Shown here piece by piece: positions 1 through 5,803 of a stretch of DNA of 5,803 bases. Positions within the stretch are counted from its first letter, which is position 1. Every line of letters begins with the position of its first letter. The DNA comes from Oligoflexales bacterium (lineage in GTDB: Bacteria > Bdellovibrionota > Oligoflexia > Oligoflexales > Oligoflexaceae), in NCBI GenBank assembly GCA_015232735.1, contig JADFZC010000178.1:1-5803 (forward strand), in the 5' to 3' direction. The notes under the pieces are model-generated. The model made no database searches and was not told where the DNA came from. It worked only from the letters and a program-made list of their open reading frames with translations. The translations under genes and the position numbers were made by a program.

Positions 1-1093
1 TGGAACCACCGACCTCAAAGGTCACTTTATCATCGATCAGAAAATCACCTTCCACAGGTAAAGCCACCCTGTGATCGAGAGAGAGGGCTGACGCCAAAAA
101 TGTCTCTCGAATTGTACCTGACAAAGCATTTAATGACTCCTGATGGGCCAAGGCTGAATTGAGATTAGGATTTTCCAGCAGAATTTTTTTGGGCTTGCGG
201 TTTTGCGTACTACGTTTGCCTGAAGAGTTCAAAAACATCACAAGCGATGTTTTTTCCAAATATTCAAGAAACAGATATACATACTCTTTTGATATAGCCA
301 AATCCCTGCTCAATCCTTCAATATTTGGAACAAATGGCTGAGAGAGGGCAATCGTTGAAAGCAACTTTTTAATTACCGGAATGCTTGACGGGTTAACGTT
401 GAATGCATAGGGGATATCTTCAGCAACAACCTTGTCTATAACTGAGAGCAGCTTTGTAAGATGGGTGGTTCTTGATTCGATGAAAAATGGATAATACCCC
501 TCTTTTAGATAAGTCTTGAAGTATGGAAGAATATTTATCTCACGCGCAATATTGGACGAAATCCGGATATGATGCCTAAGCAATTCCTCAAAAGTAATTG
601 GATCGTGTGTATAGATACCGGAAACATCCAGGTATTCACGAAACGACAGGCCTTTAAGTTTGAACCATGCCACACGCCTTGAAAGATCTGCGCCTGCTCT
701 GGTCAATTCCGCCGAAGAACTGCCGCTAATCAGAATTTTTCGCCCCTTGAATGAATCGATGATATTTTTTATTTCACGAGTCCAATCAGGATAGGTATGA
801 ACTTCATCGATAATAAGAGCTTCTCCTCCCGACCCAAAATATTCGGCCGCTATTGCCAGAAGTCCTTGACTGACTACATGCAGGTTGTCCGCTGAAATGT
901 ATAGGCAGCGTTCGACATCGTCGTAACAGTTCTTCCAATGCTGCAACAACATGGTGGTCTTGCCAACGCCTCGCGCACCGATCAGACCGAGCGAAATCTC
1001 GTTCCAGTCAATGCGGTCGTAAAGGTACCGGGTAAAATTGGTCGGCAGATTCCTTACCTGTTCAAGATGATATTTCATCAATAGATCTAACAT
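1..1093 (-). CDS. DUF4143-type AAA-like ATPase (partial, 3' end off window)
   Basis: 364 codons are open on the minus strand and the frame runs off the left edge. Walker A is GARGVGKT at residues 39-46, Walker B LIIDE at 93-97, and a sensor-like SGSSS at 123-127. A winged-helix-like stretch (SRDLAISKEYVYLFLEYLEK) follows, then the DUF4143 signatures LENPNLNSAL and GTIRETF. The last visible residues include D350 and E360 in GDFLIDD...FEVGG, resembling the PD-(D/E)XK-like end of this family, so probably only a few dozen residues are missing. These ATPases are widespread in bacteria and archaea, often patchily distributed, and their cellular role is not settled. The start at 1093 is chosen because AAAGGA lies 6 nt upstream; a second ATG five codons in has no comparable site. 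The gene is divergent from a broken cyclase gene and is preceded by twin palindromes. Family assignment is confident; function is unknown. Confidence 0.88.
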   Translation of the reverse strand, partial: MLDLLMKYHLEQVRNLPTNFTRYLYDRIDWNEISLGLIGARGVGKTTMLLQHWKNCYDDVERCLYISADNLHVVSQGLLAIAAEYFGSGGEALIIDEVHTYPDWTREIKNIIDSFKGRKILISGSSSAELTRAGADLSRRVAWFKLKGLSFREYLDVSGIYTHDPITFEELLRHHIRISSNIAREINILPYFKTYLKEGYYPFFIESRTTHLTKLLSVIDKVVAEDIPYAFNVNPSSIPVIKKLLSTIALSQPFVPNIEGLSRDLAISKEYVYLFLEYLEKTSLVMFLNSSGKRSTQNRKPKKILLENPNLNSALAHQESLNALSGTIRETFLASALSLDHRVALPVEGDFLIDDKVTFEVGGS

Positions 1094-1099
1094 TTGATA

Positions 1100-1105
1100 T
1101 CCTTT
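1100..1105 (-). promoter_or_regulatory. Ribosome binding site of the ATPase gene
   Basis: AAAGGA on the minus strand, 6 nt from the ATG at 1093. It supports that start over the in-frame ATG five codons downstream. Confidence 0.7.
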
Positions 1106-1122
1106 ATCCCTAAATAACAACT

Positions 1123-1138
1123 GTAAACTATAGTTTAC
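1123..1138. promoter_or_regulatory. Palindrome copy 1 (gene-proximal), candidate operator
   Basis: GTAAACTATAGTTTAC is a perfect 16-bp palindrome, 29 bp upstream of the ATPase start codon. It recurs exactly at 1156-1171. The shared direct repeat runs to 19 bp (1123-1141 and 1156-1174). The copies are 33 bp apart centre to centre, close to three helical turns, so two bound dimers would lie on nearly the same face of the DNA. A role as operator for the ATPase gene is inferred; the binding protein is unknown. Confidence 0.6.
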
Positions 1139-1151
1139 TATAAAATAGATG

Positions 1152-1175
1152 AATAGTAAACTATAGTTTACTATT
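1152..1175. promoter_or_regulatory. Palindrome copy 2 (extended, 24 bp), candidate operator
   Basis: This second copy contains the same 16-bp core at 1156-1171, but the dyad extends perfectly by four bases on each side to 24 bp. It sits directly at the point where recognisable cyclase coding sequence begins. Any ATPase promoter probably lies between or across the two copies, because the minus strand offers only weak boxes there (TTTACT, 17 nt, TAAACT). It could instead be the end of an inserted segment; the sequence alone does not decide. Confidence 0.6.
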
Positions 1176-1181
1176 TGTGGG

Positions 1182-1571
1182 TGCCCCGAAGAGCAAAAAC
1201 CCCAGATTCAGGTTCAAAATGCCATCAATTGCTCCATCGCCATGCAATCCGTGTTAAAAGACCTTAACCTAGAATGGTCCAGAAATCACAACGTCTCATT
1301 TTCAATGAGAATAGGCATTCACAAGGGAAGCTGCATCGTCGGATCTTTCGGAGGCAGGAAGCGCTCTGAATATACGGCTATCGGCCCGACTGTCAATATG
1401 GCTTCAAGGATTGAAAAGGCCGCCACCCCGGGAGGCATTTTCTTTTCATTTTCTGTCAGAGACAATATCCCTCAGGGAGGATGGGCAAAAGCCGGAACAT
1501 TTGCTCTTAAGGGAATTGGTCCAACCACGCTTTTCAAGGTTGAGCTGCTTGATAGTGAAAAAATAGCGTGA
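1182..1571 (+). pseudogene. Class III adenylate/guanylate cyclase, C-terminal remnant
   Basis: The frame is open from just after a TAG at 1164-1166 to the TGA at 1569-1571, and cyclase-like sequence starts near 1182 (PEEQKPQIQVQNAINCSIAM). The second half of the catalytic domain is well kept: RIGIHKGSCIVGSFG, then EYTAIGPTVNMASRIE with the Thr at the purine-selecting position and the Asn and Arg of the VNxASR transition-state motif. The first half, with both metal-binding aspartates, is absent, so the product could not be a working monomer or homodimer of the usual kind. The ATG at 1242 has no ribosome binding site and is an internal Met. The intact gene presumably was a membrane-bound or sensor-linked cyclase whose 5' part was lost where the palindromes now stand. 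The 5' limit is approximate. Confidence 0.78.
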
Positions 1572-1591
1572 CAGCCTGTACTGGCAACATC

Positions 1592-1613
1592 TTGTCAAGT
1601 ATGTACTTGACAA
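1592..1613. promoter_or_regulatory. Inverted repeat 1, candidate operator overlapping the -35 box
   Basis: Perfect 10-bp arms TTGTCAAGTA and TACTTGACAA are separated by TG. The right arm contains the TTGACA box of the promoter at 1607-1635. The core TCAAGT-N4-ACTTGA recurs at 1637-1652. It is probably bound by the downstream XRE regulator (inference). Confidence 0.65.
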
Positions 1614-1635
1614 TGCAGTGTGTCAAACTTATTAT
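1607..1635 (+). promoter_or_regulatory. Sigma-70 promoter of the XRE regulator gene
   Basis: TTGACA at 1607-1612 matches the -35 consensus at all six bases. TATTAT at 1630-1635 matches the -10 at five of six. The spacer is exactly 17 nt. The start site is expected near 1642, giving a leader of about 119 nt before the regulator ATG at 1761. The boxes are interleaved with two related inverted repeats, an arrangement expected of a strong promoter held down by its own product. Confidence 0.72.
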
Positions 1636-1636
1636 G

Positions 1637-1652
1637 TCAAGTGTTCACTTGA
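1637..1652. promoter_or_regulatory. Inverted repeat 2, candidate operator at the transcription start
   Basis: Arms TCAAGTG and CACTTGA (7 bp) are separated by TT, sharing the TCAAGT-N4-ACTTGA core with the repeat at 1592-1613. Centres are 42 bp apart, about four helical turns. It begins 2 nt after the -10 box and covers the predicted start site. Confidence 0.6.
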
Positions 1653-1760
1653 TTTTTCAGTATCTAACTTTTTTTAAAGACCGTATAAAGATAGCATACA
1701 AATCGATCATATAGAGATTGTGGAGATCAACCTTCATAAATACTGAAATGGAGAAATACT

Positions 1761-2060
1761 ATGGCTAATGCCAGGAAATTCTTGAAAGACCTTGTCGGAG
1801 ATCTAACTTTTGGTGAATTGCTGCGGTCAGAAAGAAAATGTGAGGAGCTGACCCAAGAGCAGTTGGCTAAAAAGATTGGTGTGACTAAACAGGCGATATC
1901 AAATTTTGAAAGCAGCAAGGATTTTCCAAAAAAGGAGATTTTGAAAAAGATTGCCCGTTTTTTTAAGATGGATGAAGAAACTTATGTCAGGTATATCGTT
2001 CAGGATATGCTGAATAAAAAAGGGATTACCGGTTATACCGTTGTAAAAAAACGGGCTTAA
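1761..2060 (+). CDS. XRE-family HTH regulator, HigA-like antitoxin type
   Basis: A 99-residue protein with a Cro/C1-type helix-turn-helix: TQEQLAKKIG (31-40) as the second helix and VTKQAISNFE (41-50) as the recognition helix. The frame LTFGELLRSERKCEELTQ...RYIVQDMLNKKGI...VVKK is the pattern of the HigA-like antitoxins usually encoded just downstream of a RelE/HigB-type mRNA-cleaving toxin. Such proteins repress their own promoter as dimers. GGAG at 1750-1753 lies 7 nt before the ATG. No toxin gene lies on either side: a broken cyclase is upstream, and a terminator and an acyl-CoA dehydrogenase are downstream. It may therefore be an orphan antitoxin or a plain repressor. Two matching inverted repeats flank its promoter, supporting autoregulation. 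HTH identity is confident; the antitoxin link is inferred from overall sequence pattern. Confidence 0.88.
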   Translation: MANARKFLKDLVGDLTFGELLRSERKCEELTQEQLAKKIGVTKQAISNFESSKDFPKKEILKKIARFFKMDEETYVRYIVQDMLNKKGITGYTVVKKRA

Positions 2061-2084
2061 TTTGGAACAAGGGTGGCTTGCAGG

Positions 2085-2108
2085 AGGTGCAAGGCGCCTG
2101 TTTTTTTT
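2085..2108 (+). terminator. Intrinsic terminator after the XRE gene
   Basis: AGGTGC and GCGCCT form a 6-bp stem (one T-G wobble) around an AAG loop, followed by one G and eight T residues. It starts 24 nt after the regulator's stop codon, so that gene is a single-gene transcript and does not read into the dehydrogenase gene. Confidence 0.75.
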
Positions 2109-2285
2109 AACCCGATACCCTCATTTCCACTGCCGGCACCCATTGCACAAAAATAGGGCACCCCTTCCAGGCCTTAACAAAGTCAAAGCAAAATACTTGA
2201 TTAACCTTCGATTTTGATCTAACTTTCAGCGGAACAATTGGATAAAAACAGTTAGTTTTAAATTTGAAAAAAGGAGTGTATTTCA
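2109..2285. other. Gene-free 5' region of the acyl-CoA dehydrogenase gene
   Basis: No credible coding frame is seen. The promoter of the following gene must lie here because a terminator closes the preceding gene, but no -35/-10 pair is convincing. The 3' end contains AAGGAG at 2271-2276, 9 nt before the ATG. Confidence 0.5.
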
Positions 2286-4142
2286 ATGGGGTTTAGCGTT
2301 GACAGAAGAGACCAGCAGTTTGTGTTGCATGAGATGCTCGAAATGGAAAATCTGTTCAAGTATCCTGAATTCAGCGAATTTGACAGATCGATGGTTGACA
2401 TGACACTTGATTGCGCCGCCCAGATCGCCCAGGACGCGATGTGGCCGACTTTTGCGGAGGGCGACAAGCAGGGGGCGCACCTCGAAAACGGCTCGGTAAA
2501 GGCGCCTTCATGTTATCATGATCTTCTGAGGACAATGAACGAGAGCGGGCTTCCCACCTTAGCGTTCCCACAAAAAGACGGCGGGCAGGGAATGCCTCAC
2601 GTCATGGACGCAGCGGCCAGGGAGCATTATGTTTACAACATGGGATTCAACCTTTACACGGAAGCAACGATAGGGGCGGCCGGACTTATAGCATCCTTCG
2701 GGACCGAACAGCAAAAAAGAAAATACATGGACAAAATGGTCGCCGGCAAATGGGGCGGAACAATGATCCTTACAGAGCCGGGTGCCGGCTCCGACGTGGG
2801 AGCGCTCACCACGAAAGCGGTCAAAAATGCGGACGGTTCATACTCCATCTCGGGATCGAAAATATTCATCTCCGGCGGGGACTGCGACCTTTATGAAAAT
2901 ATCGTGCATCCGGTCCTTGCAAGAATAGAGGGAGATCCCCCGGGAACCGAAGGCATATCCATTTTTCTCGTCCCCAAATACCTTGTGGGCAGCGACGGCT
3001 CCCTGGGAAGGCGGAACGACTACCTTGTCAGCGGCATAGAACACAAACTCGGCATAAAAGGCAGCGCAACCTGCACCATGACCTTCGGCGACCGCGGCGA
3101 ATGTTACGGGGAGATTCTCGGCGAGCCCAGGCAGGGTATGAAGGTCATGTTCCAAATGATGAACGAGGCAAGGATAGGCATGGGCATCCAGGGTGTCGGA
3201 ACCGCATCGGCAGCCTACCTGCACGCACTGAGATATGCCAAGGAGAGGGTTCAGGGAAGCGACCTTACCAGAAAAGACCCCGCCCGGAAGGTCCCGATAA
3301 TAAGACACCCCGATGTAAGAAGAATGCTGTTGTGGATGAAATCCCAGGTCGAGGGGATGCGCGCGCTTGTTTATTATGCGTCCATGGCCATAGACCATTC
3401 CAAGTGCCTGAAAAACGACGATGGCAGGAAATGGGGCGGGGTCGTCGAGCTCTTTGTCCCTCTGGTAAAGGCTTATTGCACGGATATCGGATTCAAAGTG
3501 ACCGAATGCGCGCTCCAGGTATTTGGAGGCTACGGCTATACGCAGGATTATCCGATGGAACAGCTAATGAGGGATATGAAAATTGGTTCCATCTACGAGG
3601 GTACCAACGGCATACAGTCTCTTGACCTTGTGGGAAGAAAACTGGCCATGCGCGGGGGCGAGCCGTTCATGACCTTTTTGACATCGATGAAACAAACCAT
3701 ATTGAAATACCAGAAAGATCCGGCCGTTTCGGACTTGATAGGCGAAGTGACCTCGGCGGTCGAGCAGCTTTCAGGCATCGGACTCTACTTCTCGTCCTGC
3801 ACGAAGGAGGGAAAACCCATTCTTCCAATCGTAAAAGCGTACCCGTTCCTGACCATGCTTGGCAACGTGACACTCGGATGGCTTCATCTATGGCAGGCTG
3901 CCATAGCGGGAAGAAAACTCGGGGAGATATGCACGCAAAGGCAGGTGGACCCGAAAGATCCTGTCAAAATGGGCAAACTCGCGTCCGAAGATCCCGAGGC
4001 GGCTTTCTACATCGGCAAATTCCAGGGTGCGACATATTACATCAAAAACATCCTGCCGGAGGCGAGAATGCTTGCCGAGACGATAAAAAACCAGGATCTC
4101 TCAGTGATGATGATTCCCGAGGAGAGCTTTGCCGAAGCCTGA
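2286..4142 (+). CDS. Acyl-CoA dehydrogenase, large FadE5/DmdC-like class
   Basis: A 618-residue FAD enzyme that would oxidise an acyl-CoA to the 2,3-enoyl-CoA and pass electrons to electron-transfer flavoprotein. Domain order is complete: helical N-terminal domain; middle beta domain with MILTEPGAGSDVG (T163-D170), the FAD/substrate loop; then GIKGSATCTMTFGD; then the C-terminal helical domain with ARIGMGIQGVG and LQVFGGYGYTQDYPMEQLMRD. The catalytic base is E438 in IYEGTNGIQ. The segment FISGGDCDLYENIVHPVLAR and the roughly 150-residue tail beyond the catalytic Glu are typical of the ~600-residue class, as opposed to ~380-residue short-chain enzymes. AAGGAG at 2271-2276 supports the start. 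The substrate cannot be read from the sequence; fatty or aromatic-derived acyl-CoA and methylthio-acyl-CoA are all possible. No ETF, thiolase or CoA-ligase gene adjoins it. Its final 42 bp overlap a convergent gene. Confidence 0.94.
   Translation: MGFSVDRRDQQFVLHEMLEMENLFKYPEFSEFDRSMVDMTLDCAAQIAQDAMWPTFAEGDKQGAHLENGSVKAPSCYHDLLRTMNESGLPTLAFPQKDGGQGMPHVMDAAAREHYVYNMGFNLYTEATIGAAGLIASFGTEQQKRKYMDKMVAGKWGGTMILTEPGAGSDVGALTTKAVKNADGSYSISGSKIFISGGDCDLYENIVHPVLARIEGDPPGTEGISIFLVPKYLVGSDGSLGRRNDYLVSGIEHKLGIKGSATCTMTFGDRGECYGEILGEPRQGMKVMFQMMNEARIGMGIQGVGTASAAYLHALRYAKERVQGSDLTRKDPARKVPIIRHPDVRRMLLWMKSQVEGMRALVYYASMAIDHSKCLKNDDGRKWGGVVELFVPLVKAYCTDIGFKVTECALQVFGGYGYTQDYPMEQLMRDMKIGSIYEGTNGIQSLDLVGRKLAMRGGEPFMTFLTSMKQTILKYQKDPAVSDLIGEVTSAVEQLSGIGLYFSSCTKEGKPILPIVKAYPFLTMLGNVTLGWLHLWQAAIAGRKLGEICTQRQVDPKDPVKMGKLASEDPEAAFYIGKFQGATYYIKNILPEARMLAETIKNQDLSVMMIPEESFAEA
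4101..4142. other. 42-bp convergent overlap of two coding sequences
   Basis: The glycosyltransferase stop (TGA, minus strand, 4101-4103) lies inside the acyl-CoA dehydrogenase gene, whose own stop is at 4140-4142. There is no space for a terminator between the genes, and no hairpin followed by a T-run was noticed around the junction on either strand, so the transcripts probably have complementary 3' ends. Confidence 0.85.
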
Positions 4143-5303
4143 CAGGCGAAAATTGAATTTGGATCTTGCGGCTTTGGCACGCTTTGCGACACGTTCGGAC
4201 TCGGCTTTGATGATTTCCTGATATTCCGGGTCCAGGGCACTTAGCGAGTCCATCATAATGCATTCATCCAGGCTGTTATCGTCAAAAGGCAAAAACAGCC
4301 CCGAAACCGGAAGCCATTCCTCAATCCTGTCAAGCTCAGGATACAAGTCCCTGTTGACAGGATTGCCGTCCCTGTCCGTGATGGCACCAACAATCAAAAC
4401 CGACTTTCCCCCGGAAACACCTTTGATCACAGAGAGGATGCCGGCACTTTCGGACGTCGCCTTTCCAATTTGATTTTTAAACTCAGGATAACGCCGATTA
4501 CCCTCAAGATCCCCGAACGCGCATGCCAGTTCAACATCGAAGGAAGGCCACTTTTTTAAAAAATACCTGTAATTCCTCCTTTCCGTCTCCCTGTTGCTGT
4601 TTACGTTTCTCAAATGGGGAAGATGTATGCCGAACACATCCTTTTTAAGCATCATTGGAATGCCCGCCTTCGAGATGCGATACCCCCACTCCAAATCCTC
4701 AACCCCGTATCCAAAAAAGTTCAGGTCAAAAAAAAGCTCATTTTCCAGGATCAGCCTTCTTGGAATTGCAATCAGCGCCGTCCATGCGAAAGCCCAGGGA
4801 ATATGATGCGGGGAATTGAACCTGACATCCATCTCCGCCACATTCTTTTCCATTTCCAGGAGCTTTTTCTCATAAAAGGCGTAGGGCCGGACCTTTATCG
4901 ACGTCATGTCACTTGTGTTGTTATCGTAATCGACCATCTGCCCGATGATACATTGACTTTGGCCAAACGAAAAATGCCTGTCATACAGGTTACGCGAAAA
5001 ATCGGGACTTAAAACCATGTCAGCATCGAGAAATACCGTCACCTCGCCACACGCCTGGCAAAGCGCCATGTTCCTCGCATATGCCACCTGCCACTGCCTT
5101 GCAGAGATGACCGTTTTTATATTAAGCCTGTCTGCATGGCGATTGCATAGATCCGCATACGCGGAGCAGTACTCCATGGAACCGACAACCACCTCGAACT
5201 CATCCCTGCCCATTGTCTGTCCTGCCAGCGACTCAAAGAGCAGGGATATGTTTTCAAGCCGTTTTTTATACGGCACTATAAAACTCAGCTTTACCTTTTT
5301 CAT
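4101..5303 (-). CDS. GT2-type glycosyltransferase with extra C-terminal domain
   Basis: 400 residues. The N-terminal GT-A fold begins SFIVPYKKR (7-15), with a DxD-type metal/nucleotide-sugar motif DAD at 93-95 (VFLDADMVLSP). GYGVEDLEWGYRI (198-210) matches the acidic GxGxED motif of the galactosyltransferase-like C-terminal domain (Glyco_transf_7C), probably holding the catalytic base. No membrane segment is apparent, so it is likely cytoplasmic or peripheral, transferring a sugar to a surface glycan or small acceptor. Residues ~300-380 form an added domain resembling the second half of a SAM methyltransferase. The frame extends to an ATG at 5405, but the start at 5303 is preferred: GGAG lies 7 nt upstream, the fold begins within a few residues, and the preceding gene's stop is one base away. 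The 3' end overlaps the acyl-CoA dehydrogenase gene. Donor and acceptor are unknown. Confidence 0.88.
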   Translation of the reverse strand: MKKVKLSFIVPYKKRLENISLLFESLAGQTMGRDEFEVVVGSMEYCSAYADLCNRHADRLNIKTVISARQWQVAYARNMALCQACGEVTVFLDADMVLSPDFSRNLYDRHFSFGQSQCIIGQMVDYDNNTSDMTSIKVRPYAFYEKKLLEMEKNVAEMDVRFNSPHHIPWAFAWTALIAIPRRLILENELFFDLNFFGYGVEDLEWGYRISKAGIPMMLKKDVFGIHLPHLRNVNSNRETERRNYRYFLKKWPSFDVELACAFGDLEGNRRYPEFKNQIGKATSESAGILSVIKGVSGGKSVLIVGAITDRDGNPVNRDLYPELDRIEEWLPVSGLFLPFDDNSLDECIMMDSLSALDPEYQEIIKAESERVAKRAKAARSKFNFRLSGFGKALLGNHHH

Positions 5304-5304
5304 A

Positions 5305-5803
5305 TCAGATCTCCAAAAGAATCTTGCCGCTTTTTTCACTTGACCTGAACATGGATTTTTCCCCGATACTGCATCCGATAACGGCAAAGGCCTCCTTGTA
5401 TTCACTTAGAGGCATGATGTGGCTTATGATTTTCTCTGCGGGTATCAAACCGTTTCTTATGAGATTATATGCTTCATTAAATGTTCCATGCAGTGAATCG
5501 ATCGAACCCATGATCGACAGGCTTTTGTCTGCTAGTTGAATGGTGTTTATCTCGGCTATTTTTTGTTTGAGCCCGATGCTCATATACGTAGCGCCACAGG
5601 AAAGCTGCGGATAAATTTCACCCAGAAGCCCGGGTGTGGTGTCTATCGCGAGGTCGATTGGCGCTTTTTTGTCATTGAAACAGCTCATCCTGGCCTCTGC
5701 CAGAGTAGGAAAAGCATTAACCCCTTTTGGAAGACAATCTTTGACAAACTCCCTTCTCCCTGGCGAATTCTCTATTACCACCGGATTTATGCCTTTTAAC
5801 ATA
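5305..5803 (-). CDS. Medium-chain dehydrogenase/reductase (partial, C-terminal half)
   Basis: 165 codons are visible and the 5' part lies beyond the right edge, so the Met at 5802 is internal. The visible part begins in the Rossmann domain at strand 2 (INPVVIENSPGRREFVKD). The Glu at its end is the acidic residue usual in NAD-using members. It continues with DLAIDTTPGLLGEIYPQLSCGATYMSIGL (in the place of the usual DVVIEATG...GGTVVLVG strands) and ends PLSEYKEAF...GKILLEI, the standard close of zinc-type alcohol/polyol dehydrogenases. The glycine-rich loop and any zinc ligands are off the window, so metal dependence and substrate are open. Its stop is one base before the glycosyltransferase ATG (TGA-T-ATG), so the two form an operon. 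A role in making or modifying a sugar precursor is plausible from this neighbour but not shown. Confidence 0.83.
   Translation of the reverse strand, partial: MLKGINPVVIENSPGRREFVKDCLPKGVNAFPTLAEARMSCFNDKKAPIDLAIDTTPGLLGEIYPQLSCGATYMSIGLKQKIAEINTIQLADKSLSIMGSIDSLHGTFNEAYNLIRNGLIPAEKIISHIMPLSEYKEAFAVIGCSIGEKSMFRSSEKSGKILLEI
5311..5314 (-). promoter_or_regulatory. Ribosome binding site of the glycosyltransferase gene
   Basis: GGAG on the minus strand, 7 nt from the ATG at 5303 and within the last codons of the upstream dehydrogenase gene. It decides the start of the glycosyltransferase and implies translational coupling. Confidence 0.75.

Noticed and set aside
159..341. Small plus-strand frame opposite the ATPase gene
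   Set aside because: It lies antisense to the DUF4143 region, where the minus-strand frame shows conserved motifs; no domain or ribosome binding site supports it.
1242..1571. The cyclase fragment as an intact 109-residue gene
   Set aside because: The ATG at 1242 has no ribosome binding site, cyclase homology continues upstream of it, and the metal-binding half of the domain is missing.
2133..2146. GGCACCCATTGC, resembling a sigma-54 -24/-12 promoter
   Set aside because: The GG and GC dinucleotides are separated by 8 nt instead of the required 10, so the spacing is wrong.
2243..2260. Short AT-rich inverted repeat (AAAAC...GTTTT) before the acyl-CoA dehydrogenase ribosome binding site
   Set aside because: Only five bases per arm in AT-rich sequence; expected by chance and not a convincing operator.
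2838..3398. 186-codon open frame on the minus strand inside the acyl-CoA dehydrogenase gene
   Set aside because: No recognisable domain; it lies opposite a fully conserved coding frame and reflects that gene's codon composition.
3101..3625. 174-codon open frame on the plus strand, shifted within the acyl-CoA dehydrogenase gene
   Set aside because: Low-complexity, Arg/Gly-rich translation with no family resemblance, while the main frame carries all catalytic motifs.
5304..5405. Longer glycosyltransferase starting at 5405 (34 extra residues)
   Set aside because: The extension overlaps the conserved C-terminal end of the upstream dehydrogenase and has no fold resemblance; the start at 5303 has a well-placed GGAG.

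Overview
The window looks like a bacterial chromosome, probably from an anaerobic Desulfobacterota (former Deltaproteobacteria) lineage. That is an inference from the style of the acyl-CoA dehydrogenase, the HigA-like regulator and the cyclase remnant; no taxonomic marker is present. The left third (1-2110) is visibly more AT-rich than the rest and reads as accessory DNA. The right two thirds are ordinary, more GC-balanced chromosomal coding sequence.

Left part. A DUF4143-type P-loop ATPase gene runs leftwards off the window edge (1093 to 1). Its upstream region carries two copies of one perfect palindrome, 33 bp apart. Immediately beyond the second copy lies the C-terminal third of a class III adenylate/guanylate cyclase gene (about 1182-1571, + strand) with its N-terminal half missing. 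The simplest reading is that the ATPase cassette or a rearrangement broke the cyclase. Next comes a small XRE (HigA-like) regulator gene (1761-2060). It has a near-consensus sigma-70 promoter whose -35 box lies in one inverted repeat and whose predicted start lies in a second, related one, which suggests autorepression. It ends in a good intrinsic terminator. No toxin partner is present.

Centre. A single, complete acyl-CoA dehydrogenase gene of the large (about 600-residue) FadE5/DmdC-like class occupies 2286-4142, with a clear ribosome binding site and its own 5' non-coding region.

Right part, minus strand. A medium-chain dehydrogenase/reductase gene, truncated by the right window edge (5803 to 5305), is followed after one base by a family 2-type glycosyltransferase (5303 to 4101). 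The two are evidently cotranscribed and perhaps belong to a glycan or nucleotide-sugar locus extending off the window. The glycosyltransferase has an appended C-terminal region that looks like a degenerate methyltransferase-type Rossmann domain. Its last 42 bp overlap the 3' end of the acyl-CoA dehydrogenase gene in opposite orientation.

No RNA genes, CRISPR arrays, transposases or recognisable attachment sites were seen. The most unusual points are the twin palindromes at the ATPase/cyclase junction, the operator-promoter layout of the orphan HigA-like gene, and the glycosyltransferase fusion.
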